A stretch of DNA of 9,547 nt from Acidobacteriaceae bacterium (GCA_003165095.1 PLSH01000280.1:2305-11851); one strand, 5' to 3'; positions 1 through 6,784 are shown, numbered from the stretch's first letter. Notes: generated by a model not told the origin, from the letters alone. Program-made: numbers and translations.

Positions 1-221
1 ACAAACACCGGCTCCAGGCTGATCAGCGAGATGGTCGGTCCCGCCGGATCGATCAGCGACGGCGTCTTCTCCTGCGCAAACACCCCTGAAGACGACGAAC
101 TCTGGCTGCTGGAACCGCCTTTTGACGTTTGAGCGCAGGCCGGCGCAGCCACAAATCCGGCCAGCAGGCAAAAAAAAGTCGCCAAAACACACGCAATCGA
201 TCGATCTGGATGAAACTTCAT
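1..221 (-). CDS. Exported protein of unknown function, N-terminal part (runs off the left edge)
   Basis: Only the first 73 codons are in the window; the C-terminus lies beyond position 1. The start ATG is at 221-219. The protein begins MKFHPDRS and has a hydrophobic core at about residues 9-27 that ends in an AxA-type signal peptidase I site (ACA before Gln31). It is therefore probably secreted to the periplasm or beyond. A low-complexity Gly/Ser/Gln stretch follows (residues 35-45), then a segment starting QEKTPSLIDPAGPT that looks like the beginning of a folded domain. A purine-rich AGGTGG lies about 9 bases before the ATG. I do not recognise the family from this fragment. Coding sense is supported by the signal peptide and the SD-like sequence. 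Confidence 0.72.
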   Translation of the reverse strand, partial: MKFHPDRSIACVLATFFCLLAGFVAAPACAQTSKGGSSSQSSSSSGVFAQEKTPSLIDPAGPTISLISLEPVF

Positions 222-239
222 GAAATGAACCCACCTGCA

Positions 240-268
240 AGTCTAGTTAGACGCGCCAGCAGGGTCAA
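240..268 (-). promoter_or_regulatory. Candidate sigma70-type promoter with an overlapping palindrome
   Basis: Reading the minus strand, TTGACC (268-263) is followed after exactly 17 bases by TAGACT (245-240). These match the -35 and -10 consensus at 5/6 and 4/6 positions. The inverted repeat GTCTA-AC-TAGAC (252-241) overlaps the -10 box and could be an operator. If this promoter is used, transcription would start only about 12 bases before the ATG at 221, giving a nearly leaderless mRNA that may lack the AGGTGG. The assignment is therefore tentative. Confidence 0.35.
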
Positions 269-413
269 ACGGGAGGAGGGCAGGGGGATGGGAGCCTCGG
301 AAAGTACAGCCCTCCTGCATATCGATATTTGGCTATTAACGCAAGAGTATCTGACGGGTGGACGGTGATCCAGGGGTTAAGACAAGACGGCGGCGAATTG
401 GGCAATCATTCAG

Positions 414-2132
414 CTATTTTTGTGCGCAGGACGCGACGCCAAGAACACCCTCCTTTGAAGAGAACACAACCACCCTGCCTGCGGTTAGAACTGCAATTCG
501 ATCCAACTTCAGTCTCGTCCAACTCTGTGGCTCTCCCGGCAAACGCGCAATGTCTTTCTGAGTCCAACTCCCATCAGCGTTCCGGCTCACCTTAAGCGCG
601 TATCCGTAATTGAAGCCAAGGTGAGCCAGGCCAAATAACACAATTGCGCCGTCATTGTCATAGTCCATCCCATGCACGTTATCTCTGATGAGCACGACGG
701 GCACGCCTTGTTTTGGAACCCACGTCAACTCGCCGCTCCATTCGCCATGATCGGTCCCGACCAAGTCTCCCCACATGTTGCCATTTCCGAAATCAAGAGC
801 ATGCGCTTCCACGTCAGGGCTTGGGAGCATTTTGAATTTCTCGCCCTGCCATTCCCAGAGATTCCGAGGGCAAGATTGCTGTCTGCCGCGAACTCCGTCG
901 GTAATCACCCATGTGGGATCGCGCCGTATTCCATGGTCCATGATGTCCCAGGATCCCCGTTTCATACGACCCTGCGGCGAGCGAAGTGCAGCGGCCACTC
1001 TTGCCGCATCGCCTCTAAGTTCAACGAGCCAGTAGTTGCCTGCCAACTTGTCGAGCTTCACGGCTGCATCTGAAGCTCCTAGCCAACCCGTCGCCCAAAT
1101 CGCGGCGTACACCACACGCCAGTCCGTTGAATCCAGAGCCGCTTCGATCTTCGGGAGTGCCGGATCGTAATCGATGAAGCCAAGTGTCAAAATGCCGTAA
1201 GCTTGCTCTGCCCCGTTCGCCGAGGTGAGAAACGACATCAAAGATTCACCTGCCGCCTGTCCTGCCGGGCCAAATTCGGCGATTTCTCGAAGACACAAGT
1301 CGGAGTCAAGCGCAAGAAAATCAAACTGCGGCGCTTTCGGTTGGCAGGACTGCGCCATTTGCACAACCACGATGGGATCGCGCACGGCTCTGAGTGTCGC
1401 GCCGACTTGCTTCTGGAGTTCCGGATCATTGTCTTTAAGCAGCACGTGGAGCGCCTCGCTTGTATGTTCCGCAGCCGGGCCCAGTGCAGCGATACCACGC
1501 AACGCTGCCATTCGCGCCTCTAAAGGGACTTCGGCATCCAGGGCCGTTACGACCCAGGTGCTCGCATAGGCAGTGGGCAATGGATCCATCTCGGCGATCA
1601 CCTGCGCGGCAAGCAATGATTTCTCTTGGTCCTTTAGGAGTGGAATAAGAAAAGGAATGGCTTTTGGGCCAAGCTTCTCGAGGGCAAATCCTGTCTGGCT
1701 TTCTATATCAGCAGCAGTGGACAGATCCTCAACGAGAGCGCGGATTGCGTCCGGTGTCCCGATCTGGCCAAGGGGCCTAGCGACCCACCCACCTTTATCC
1801 TTGCGCAGAGCATCACGGAGTGCTTGAATGTCGCCTTCGTTCCAGGAACCCCAATCTGCCAGTATGGCTCCGGCAACGTTACGCCAGCCGGGCTTACTTC
1901 CAACTGCACGCCTTAGAAGTTCCTGTTTGGCAGGCTCTCCAAAACGTCGCAAGTCCCTCGCCAGAACATCGCCATTGCTACCTTCCCCGTCATCGCGCTC
2001 GGGCACGACTTTGTCCAATAGGCTCAAGCATGCAGTTAACGAGGGGCAGGTGCCCAAGCCCTTGGGTACTTGAATGGCATTTGCGGTTTTGACAAAGAGG
2101 AACAAAACGATCGCAACGCAGGCCCTGAACAT
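414..2132 (-). CDS. Exported HEAT-repeat protein of unknown function
   Basis: A 572-residue protein. The start ATG at 2132 is chosen over an upstream in-frame start (2264) for two reasons: GGAGG sits 7 bases before it, and it opens a clean signal peptide (MFRACVAIVLFLFVKTANA, cleavage after the ANA at 17-19). Residues about 85-385 are alpha-helical repeats of HEAT type, with recurring patterns such as GxxAIPFLIPLLKD, ARMAALRGIAALGP and WRVVYAAIWATGWLG. These usually form a protein-binding solenoid. Residues about 400-572 are Trp- and Gly-rich, probably beta-structured, and include an Asp-rich segment (MDYDNDGA, 489-496). No catalytic motif is evident, so a periplasmic scaffold or binding role is inferred, not shown. 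A promoter-like element shared with the nearby ECF sigma gene lies about 40 bases upstream. The gene is less G+C-rich than the window's conserved genes. Confidence 0.85.
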   Translation of the reverse strand: MFRACVAIVLFLFVKTANAIQVPKGLGTCPSLTACLSLLDKVVPERDDGEGSNGDVLARDLRRFGEPAKQELLRRAVGSKPGWRNVAGAILADWGSWNEGDIQALRDALRKDKGGWVARPLGQIGTPDAIRALVEDLSTAADIESQTGFALEKLGPKAIPFLIPLLKDQEKSLLAAQVIAEMDPLPTAYASTWVVTALDAEVPLEARMAALRGIAALGPAAEHTSEALHVLLKDNDPELQKQVGATLRAVRDPIVVVQMAQSCQPKAPQFDFLALDSDLCLREIAEFGPAGQAAGESLMSFLTSANGAEQAYGILTLGFIDYDPALPKIEAALDSTDWRVVYAAIWATGWLGASDAAVKLDKLAGNYWLVELRGDAARVAAALRSPQGRMKRGSWDIMDHGIRRDPTWVITDGVRGRQQSCPRNLWEWQGEKFKMLPSPDVEAHALDFGNGNMWGDLVGTDHGEWSGELTWVPKQGVPVVLIRDNVHGMDYDNDGAIVLFGLAHLGFNYGYALKVSRNADGSWTQKDIARLPGEPQSWTRLKLDRIAVLTAGRVVVFSSKEGVLGVASCAQK

Positions 2133-2168
2133 GGAGATTCCTCCAGCACAAAGAGACTTTTCTGGGTT

Positions 2169-2209
2169 CTCTATTTCATTAGACACCGCGCTGGGATTTC
2201 CAGGGCTCC
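2169..2209 (-). promoter_or_regulatory. Candidate ECF-type promoter of the HEAT-repeat gene
   Basis: On the minus strand, CGGTGTCTAA (2188-2179), three bases, then AATAGAG (2175-2169) repeats the same two blocks found upstream of the ECF sigma gene; all 17 block bases are identical. A -35-like GGAGC (2209-2205) stands 20 bases before GTCTAA. In the sigma gene's copy the -35-like box is GGAAC, 19 bases away. The distance from the -10-like box to the ATG at 2132 (about 47 bases) suits a normal leader with its SD. That this is a promoter is inferred from the shared motif, its position and general ECF promoter architecture. Confidence 0.5.
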
Positions 2210-2342
2210 ACCAACTTGTAACCAGACTGATTCCGTCGGGCTGAGATCGCGAGTGGATTGCCACCCTTCAATTACTCTTTCGGCAACACTCTTCGCAAAT
2301 GTTGCTCAACTAGTAATTTCCGCATTGACGGTGACTTGACCG

Positions 2343-3011
2343 CTATTCGCGCCAGCCCCAGTTCCCTTCCTTGTCCCGAGTGAGAATCACTTTGTGACGA
2401 TTGTTGCGATCCTCGTACTCGGCGATCAGCTTGTCGTCTTTGGTCCAACTGACGCTCTCGAAGTCCGCGACAATATTCTTCCCATCCGCTGACAGCAATC
2501 TATTGAAGCCCTTCCAAAGCAATCCGCCCTTGACGTCGTACAGCCTGATGGTTGCTCCGTCTTGACCGTCTGGCTGTTCGTAAGCGAGGTAATACTTCGC
2601 GGAAGGCGAAAACAATACGGTTTCTCCGGCTGCAAACATTGCGCCCGTGGAATCATTCAAAAGTACGCCCGTGAAAACATCCACATCCTGCTTCCCGATC
2701 AGGTGCATTTTCAAAAATGAATTGAAGCCGCAGTACGACCAGTGAACTCCGTCAAGTTCCGCAGTGTATGGCGGTTGATCTCGAAACGACCTGTTTCCGC
2801 GTTGCCAGCGAATGACGAGCGTGTGTTTCCCAGACCGATAGGCGGCATGTGGAGCCGTCTTCAGATTCTCCAACTCACGCGCACTTCGCGCGTAGCCTGT
2901 GGTCAATCCCATCGGATCACTTGGTGTACCACACGTGAGAATCGACTGCGGATGCAGGGACGTGGAAACCAAAGTGAATGTAATCGCGATACCTAAAACC
3001 ACTTTGTGCAT
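2343..3011 (-). CDS. Exported hypothetical protein, 222 residues
   Basis: The product starts MHKVVLGIAITFTLVSTSLH, a short basic end plus a hydrophobic core typical of a Sec signal peptide. The open frame continues upstream to 3512, but that extension lies under mtgA and is an Arg/Gly/Ala-rich shadow, so the ATG at 3011 is preferred. No good SD precedes it and the start is not secure. The mature part has Cys27 and Cys94. Its C-terminal half (about 128-218) has strand-turn patterns such as FSPSAKYYLAYEQ, IRLYDVKGGLLWKG and VSWTKDDKLIAEYE. These resemble two or three blades of a WD40/TolB-like beta-propeller, too few for a whole propeller. I do not recognise the family. Local base composition is low in G+C (28/60 at 2581-2640). 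It lies between mtgA and the HEAT-repeat gene on the same strand. Confidence 0.68.
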   Translation of the reverse strand: MHKVVLGIAITFTLVSTSLHPQSILTCGTPSDPMGLTTGYARSARELENLKTAPHAAYRSGKHTLVIRWQRGNRSFRDQPPYTAELDGVHWSYCGFNSFLKMHLIGKQDVDVFTGVLLNDSTGAMFAAGETVLFSPSAKYYLAYEQPDGQDGATIRLYDVKGGLLWKGFNRLLSADGKNIVADFESVSWTKDDKLIAEYEDRNNRHKVILTRDKEGNWGWRE

Positions 3012-3112
3012 TTGGATGGAATCATAGTCCAAACCCAAGCACACCGAGAATAGTTGTTGGATTGTCGCCCACCCGTCAACAACCCTAATGTAAACATTGG
3101 ATTCTTCCGCGA

Positions 3113-3793
3113 CTACCACCCCATTTGCCGCATTCGCCCCAGGATCAGCGTGCTGTAGCTGTTCATGCGCTCCGGCCGCCGCTTCAGCGGAGCCGGCAAA
3201 ATCGCGGCCAGCCGCACCCCCTGCTCCACGCCGATGTTCTTCGCCGCGGTTCCGTAGTAGGCATGAGACGCTGCATCTGCCCCGTAGATGCCGGGGCCCC
3301 ATTCCACCACGTTGAGATAGAGCTCCAGAATGCGCTGCTTGCCGAGCGCCAATTCGGCAACCGGCACCAGCGTGAACTCCGCGCCCTTGCGCAGGATCGA
3401 GCGGCCCGTCCCGAAGAACAGGTTCTTTACCAGTTGCTGCGTAATCGTTGAAGCTCCGCGGCTGCGGCCACCGTCCATATCCTCTTCGGCGGCGATTTGG
3501 ATCTGCTGCCAATCGAACCCATGGTGCTGGTAGAAGCGCGCATCCTCCGCAGCCACGACAGCATGCTGGAAATCAGGCGAGATTTCGCTGAGCGGAATGA
3601 ATTTGTATCGTTTGTGATAGGCCTTGTGGTGTATCCAGGCCTGCATGCGGCGCTCGATGTGCACGGCCGTGGTCGGTGGGTCGATCCACCGCGCGGCCAC
3701 CAGCAGCAGCACGGCGAGCGACCAAAGAGCCGCCACTCCAAGCACGAGCCACCGGATAAGAGACCCGAGGAAACCTCTCCGGCGCGGAATCAT
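3113..3793 (-). CDS. mtgA: Monofunctional biosynthetic peptidoglycan glycosyltransferase (GT51)
   Basis: Polymerises lipid II into glycan strands at the periplasmic face of the inner membrane and lacks a transpeptidase domain. Numbering from the ATG at 3793 (226 residues): a basic N-terminus and one membrane anchor at about 11-33, then the full GT51 motif series. These are EDARFYQHHGFD (catalytic-type Glu83), GASTITQQLVKNLFF (113-127), RKGAE with the second conserved Glu139, KQRILELYLNVVEWG (152-166) and RLAAILPAPLKRRP (about 194-207). E. coli PBP1b has its two key Glu residues in the same EDxxF and RKxxE motifs with almost identical spacing. Length is normal for MtgA. An in-frame GTG at 3820 would add nine residues; neither start has a convincing SD. 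The gene follows the anti-sigma gene by about 110 bases on the same strand, so envelope-stress control by that sigma factor is plausible but unproven. Confidence 0.95.
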   Translation of the reverse strand: MIPRRRGFLGSLIRWLVLGVAALWSLAVLLLVAARWIDPPTTAVHIERRMQAWIHHKAYHKRYKFIPLSEISPDFQHAVVAAEDARFYQHHGFDWQQIQIAAEEDMDGGRSRGASTITQQLVKNLFFGTGRSILRKGAEFTLVPVAELALGKQRILELYLNVVEWGPGIYGADAASHAYYGTAAKNIGVEQGVRLAAILPAPLKRRPERMNSYSTLILGRMRQMGW

Positions 3794-3871
3794 CGGGGCT
3801 GCATTTGGCCTACTGATCACATCTGAAGAATACTTGCCTCGCCCAGGCTATTGCCCGCGCGCGATCTCGCC

Positions 3872-3903
3872 CACTGATCCCTGACCCCCTGACCACTGAC
3901 CAC
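3872..3903 (-). repeat. Tandem 7-bp repeats abutting the anti-sigma stop codon
   Basis: Directly after the TAG of the anti-sigma gene the minus strand reads as consecutive units TGGTCAG, TGGTCAG, GGGGTCAG (one base longer) and GGATCAG. The period is essentially seven bases and the array is G-rich on the transcript strand. It occupies most of the short anti-sigma to mtgA spacer. No inverted symmetry or T-run is present, so it is not an intrinsic terminator. Confidence 0.75.
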
Positions 3904-4586
3904 TATCCTCGCACCGAAACCCCCGAGAACGACAGCACTGCCAGCCCACGCACCGGTTGCCCGAAGAAGCGGGCCGGCTCAAAGACGCTGAACAGCAGCA
4001 TGTTCTCTACTTGCGAGCGGGTGGCCTCGTCCGTGGGGCCGGAGACAATCCGATAGTCGTACACCTGGCCTTCGTCGTTCACGTAGACCTCCACAACCAC
4101 CGGACCTGAAACCGCGTCGAAATCGTCGCTCCCGGCCAGGCTCGATTGGTAGAGCAGCCGCGGCGCGCTGGCCATGCCAAGCGGTTCATCCCGGGTGGCC
4201 TGTGCCTGCTCCGGCTGCGCGAACATCGAACCCAGCACAATCACCGTCCCCAGCAGCAGCACCGCGCTGGCCAGGCCTGCCGAAGCCTGAAAAACAAACG
4301 GTCCCACCGTGTTCTTCCATGTCATAACCCAGCCGGCAAAATAACCCCTGCGCATGCGCGCCCGTTCCCGGCTCACCGCCACGCGAATCCGCAGCGGCAG
4401 GTCCGCCGGTTCCGGCGCCGGTCCCAGGGCCGCAAGCGACGATTGCGCATGACGCAGCGATTCCCACTCCCGCGCGCACTCATCGCAATCCTTGAGATGT
4501 GCGCCGATATCCTGCATCTCACGTCCATTCAGCCGGCCATCCAGATATTCCGTAAATCCTGCCTGCACAGTACTGCAGCCGTTCAT
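3903..4586 (-). CDS. Membrane anti-sigma factor with zinc-finger N-terminus and TonB-C-like C-terminus
   Basis: A 227-residue single-pass membrane protein predicted to sequester the ECF sigma factor encoded just upstream. The N-terminus has the ZAS/zf-HC2 signature: Cys4, then His30-x3-Cys34-x2-Cys37 (GAHLKDCDECAREW), the anti-sigma zinc-binding arrangement. A transmembrane helix spans about 99-122. The periplasmic part (about 160-220) reads GPVVVEVYVNDEGQVYDYR, then VSGP, and ends in FEPARFFGQPVRG and LSFSGV. That order matches the TonB C-terminal fold (VxVxVxxxGxVxxxxVxSG ... F.PA...G.PV.G). The ATG overlaps the sigma gene stop as ATGA, with AGGAGG 4 bases upstream, so translation is probably coupled. 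The ZAS-plus-partner pairing is standard for ECF systems. The TonB-C assignment is by pattern only. Confidence 0.88.
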   Translation of the reverse strand: MNGCSTVQAGFTEYLDGRLNGREMQDIGAHLKDCDECAREWESLRHAQSSLAALGPAPEPADLPLRIRVAVSRERARMRRGYFAGWVMTWKNTVGPFVFQASAGLASAVLLLGTVIVLGSMFAQPEQAQATRDEPLGMASAPRLLYQSSLAGSDDFDAVSGPVVVEVYVNDEGQVYDYRIVSGPTDEATRSQVENMLLFSVFEPARFFGQPVRGLAVLSFSGVSVRG

Positions 4587-5257
4587 CGCGCCTCCTCTCT
4601 CGAGGTCATTTCAAATCCTGCATAGGCGGTGGGACACGCGCCCTGCATCGGCTGCGTAAGCAGCACCTTCAAAAAGGCCCGCCCACGCACCAGCCGCGAC
4701 TTCACCGTTCCCAGATTCACGCCCTGCATCTCCGCCACTTCCTCGTAAACAAATCCGTCGATGTCGCGCAGGATCAACGTACTGCGATACGGCTCCGGAA
4801 CCTGGCTCAACGCCCACTCCACCCGTTCCCGGTTCTCGCTGTGCACTGCCGCATCAAATGGCGATTCGGAGGGATCCACCAGCATGTCCTTCAACCGCAG
4901 CGGCGTCCCGGAATTCCCTTCCCCCATCTCCTGCTCGATCGGAACCTCCTGCAGCTTGTGCCGCATCCACCAGCGCCGCTGGTTTGAGGCCTCGCGCAGT
5001 GCGATCCTGTAAATCCACGTCCGCAGGGATGATTCGCCGTGAAAATTGCCCACCCCGCGGAATACCTTCACAAATACTTCCTGGGTCAGATCGGCAGCGT
5101 CGGCGCGGTCGTGCGCGGTGCGCGCCAACAAGGAATAGATAGGCTGATGGTAGCGGCCGATCAGCCACGCAAACGCCTCCTCCGACCCGGCTCGAAGCTC
5201 CTCGATAAGAGCCGCCTCGTCGGATTGAAACGTCAGCGCGCTGGCAAGATTGCCCAT
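4583..5257 (-). CDS. rpoE: ECF RNA polymerase sigma factor (sigma-E/RpoE-like)
   Basis: A 224-residue group IV sigma factor that directs RNA polymerase to its own promoter class. From the ATG at 5257: region 2 spans about 24-95, including LIGRYHQPIYSLLARTAHD, DLTQEVFVKVFRGV (56-69) and ESSLRTWIYRIALREA (75-90; core binding, -10 recognition and melting). A linker follows. Region 4 spans about 145-197, with VPEPYRSTLILRDIDGF, YEEVAEM and GTVKSRLVRGR forming the -35-binding helix-turn-helix. No region 1 or 3 is present, as expected for the class. The gene is translationally coupled to the anti-sigma gene by a 4-base overlap. A candidate autoregulatory promoter lies about 190 bases upstream. An in-frame TTG at 5275 has a better placed SD and would add six residues. 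The symbol rpoE is used generically; orthology to E. coli RpoE is not claimed. Confidence 0.93.
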   Translation of the reverse strand: MGNLASALTFQSDEAALIEELRAGSEEAFAWLIGRYHQPIYSLLARTAHDRADAADLTQEVFVKVFRGVGNFHGESSLRTWIYRIALREASNQRRWWMRHKLQEVPIEQEMGEGNSGTPLRLKDMLVDPSESPFDAAVHSENRERVEWALSQVPEPYRSTLILRDIDGFVYEEVAEMQGVNLGTVKSRLVRGRAFLKVLLTQPMQGACPTAYAGFEMTSREEAR

Positions 5258-5272
5258 GGTGAGGTCCGCCTG

Positions 5273-5288
5273 CAATTCAGTGTCCTCC
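5273..5288 (-). promoter_or_regulatory. Strong SD placed for an alternative TTG start of the sigma gene
   Basis: GGAGG (5288-5284) lies 8 bases before an in-frame TTG (5275-5273) but 26 bases before the ATG at 5257, which has only a weak GGCGGA in front of it. By ribosome-site quality the TTG start (230 residues) is better; by start-codon strength the ATG is. Sequence alone does not settle it. Confidence 0.5.
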
Positions 5289-5441
5289 CACCTTACCGCA
5301 ATTCGCGCGTTCCAAGCATCTGCATGCTTCAACGCTCGTTGCGGCACCCCGGACGGCAAAAATTCAAGCCGCCGGAATCTCCTTGCTGACCCGGAGTGCG
5401 CGGGATACGGGACGCCTGCAACCGCCAGGCACCCCCGCGCC

Positions 5442-5481
5442 CTCTATTGTCTTAGACACCGGACCCCCCCGAAAGTGTTCC
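5442..5481 (-). promoter_or_regulatory. Candidate ECF-type (autoregulatory) promoter of the sigma/anti-sigma operon
   Basis: On the minus strand GGAAC (5481-5477) and GTCTAAG (5457-5451) resemble the -35 GGAAC and -10 TCTAA boxes of sigma-E-type promoters. The 19 bases between them are slightly long for the class. The block CGGTGTCTAA, three bases, AATAGAG (5461-5442) recurs upstream of the HEAT-repeat gene. ECF sigma factors commonly transcribe their own operon, which fits this position in front of rpoE. The leader would be about 190 bases. The spacer contains a run of seven G. Confidence 0.55.
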
Positions 5482-5550
5482 CGGTCACGCCATTAAAAAG
5501 GCTTATCGTCACTAACTCCGGGTTGCCTTCGAGCTTTTCAGGAACACGCC

Positions 5551-6501
5551 CTAGACCGTAAACACGATCCTGCGGCCCTTTTCAACCCGGTCCCATGCCG
5601 CCTCAACCTCGGCCAGCGGAACCGCCTCAACCGCAATCTTCAGCTTCCCTTCCGCTGTCGCGGCAAACAGTTCCCCAATCGCCCCCAGAATCGTCTTCAA
5701 TGACGCCGCGCCAAATCCGCTTCCCATCATCCTCAGGTCAATGCTCCTCAGCGTCGCCCCTTCGAGCGTAATCGTCCTGCCCGCCATCGACCCCACCTCC
5801 ACCAGCCGCGTCCGCTGAGTCCAGTCCTCGTCAAACCCCGTCGCCAGCGCCTCCAGCAGCAGTTCCGTCGGCCTTCCCCACAGGTAGTCGACAACCACGT
5901 CGATCCCCCGCGCCGCCTCGGCCGCAAACGCCTTCTTCACCGCGTCCTCGTTGTCCCCCAGCGCAATCACCGCGTCCACATCGGCCGCCGCAATCGCCTC
6001 CACGTTCCGGCCCACGCCAATCACGCGCTTGGCTCCCATCAGCCGCGCCGTCTGGATTGCCAGTTGCCCGGCTACGCCCGTCGCGCCCAGAATCAATACC
6101 GTCTCCCCGGCCTTCAGCCCCGCGCGTTCCTTCAAAGCCACCCATCCCGACATGCCCGGATTCGCAATCGCCGCCGCCTGCGCATCTTCAATCCCATCCG
6201 GCAGTGGAATCAAAACCCCCTCCGGCGCCACCGTCCACTCCGCCATCGACCCGAACGGCGTCCGCGGAAATCCGAAGTACACCCGGCGGCCATCCTTGAG
6301 CGTTCCCACTCCGTCCACTCCCGGCACCATCGGAACCACGCCCTCGCTCGAGTAGTGCGCCCCGCTCGCCCGCGCCTTCACCAGTTGGTGAAGCCCAGCC
6401 GCCCGCACCTTGATCAGCACCTCGCCCTCCCCGGCCACCGGATCGGGAAACGTCTGGTATTCGGGCGCCTGTCCAAGTTTGTTCACCACTGCTGCCTGCA
6501 T
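5551..6501 (-). CDS. Zinc-free medium-chain NAD(P)H:quinone oxidoreductase-like protein
   Basis: A 316-residue member of the medium-chain dehydrogenase/reductase superfamily, quinone-oxidoreductase side (COG0604-like), predicted to be a soluble NADPH-dependent reductase. The ATG at 6501 is chosen because GAGGGGG precedes it by about 8 bases and the GroES-like fold begins there (MQAAVVNKLGQAPEY). Residues 25-100 form the GroES-like domain: GEVLIKVRAAGLHQLVKARASG, then PGVDGVGTL. The Rossmann domain has LILGATGVAGQLAIQTARLMGAKRVIGVGRN (137-166), with GATGVAG as the nucleotide-binding loop. The usual catalytic zinc ligands (GHE with Cys/His) are absent, so it is not a classical alcohol dehydrogenase. 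The C-terminus has the family's ending: EGKLKIAVEAVPLAEVEAAWDRVEKGRRIVFTV. The substrate cannot be told from sequence. It is divergent from trmO and has no evident functional partner here. Confidence 0.92.
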   Translation of the reverse strand: MQAAVVNKLGQAPEYQTFPDPVAGEGEVLIKVRAAGLHQLVKARASGAHYSSEGVVPMVPGVDGVGTLKDGRRVYFGFPRTPFGSMAEWTVAPEGVLIPLPDGIEDAQAAAIANPGMSGWVALKERAGLKAGETVLILGATGVAGQLAIQTARLMGAKRVIGVGRNVEAIAAADVDAVIALGDNEDAVKKAFAAEAARGIDVVVDYLWGRPTELLLEALATGFDEDWTQRTRLVEVGSMAGRTITLEGATLRSIDLRMMGSGFGAASLKTILGAIGELFAATAEGKLKIAVEAVPLAEVEAAWDRVEKGRRIVFTV

Positions 6502-6781
6502 CGATCGACCCCCTCGCAACCATTCTCCCATCAGACGTCCGTTCGAAGCGCCCCAATCTTAATGCGTACGCGCAAATCTGCCCCGCACCCCTGCCGGCGA
6601 TTCCAGCGGGCGCATCGGATTCCTTGGAGATGAAAATGTCAGTTGAATGCAGCCGGCGGCTTTCAGGGCTTTCCCGCCAACGCCTTTTCCGGCAGGGCGC
6701 CATTTTAGCCTATGCATCTGCAGCATGTCAGGCGTGAAAGCGCCCGTGGAAGATGCAGAATGTAGACAAGAGGAGAATCCT
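6502..6781. other. Divergent intergenic region between the oxidoreductase gene and trmO
   Basis: These 280 bases separate two divergent genes and should hold both promoters. I see no convincing -35/-10 pair on either strand. An A/T-richer patch around 6702-6716 (ATTTTAGCCTATGCAT) is the best -10-like area for trmO but has no good -35. GCGTACGC near 6564 is a short palindrome without evident meaning. An open frame extends trmO back to 6647, but the SD evidence places the start at 6782. Confidence 0.6.
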
Positions 6782-6784
6782 GTG
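6771..6784 (+). promoter_or_regulatory. SD that fixes a GTG start for trmO
   Basis: AGGAG at 6771-6775 is followed after six bases by GTG at 6782-6784. An upstream in-frame ATG (6725) would add 19 residues that do not resemble the family and has no SD. The GTG start puts the first conserved strand (PIAYVHTPY) about five residues in, as in E. coli TrmO. Confidence 0.8.

Noticed and set aside
319..328. Perfect palindrome ATATCGATAT
   Set aside because: Ten bases of A/T-rich self-complementarity in a spacer can arise by chance, and it is not positioned at a promoter box.
3012..3112. Sigma70 promoter with TTGACG before the 222-residue protein gene
   Set aside because: The only -10-like TATTCT is 21 bases away, outside the normal spacing.
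3012..3512. N-terminal extension of the 222-residue exported protein to 3512
   Set aside because: The extension overlaps mtgA in another frame and encodes a low-complexity Arg/Gly/Ala sequence. The signal peptide at the ATG at 3011 gives a sensible start.
5495..5529. Intrinsic terminator after the oxidoreductase gene
   Set aside because: AAGGC/GCCTT followed by T residues is only a 5-bp stem with a 22-base loop, and the stem overlaps the T-run; too weak to call.
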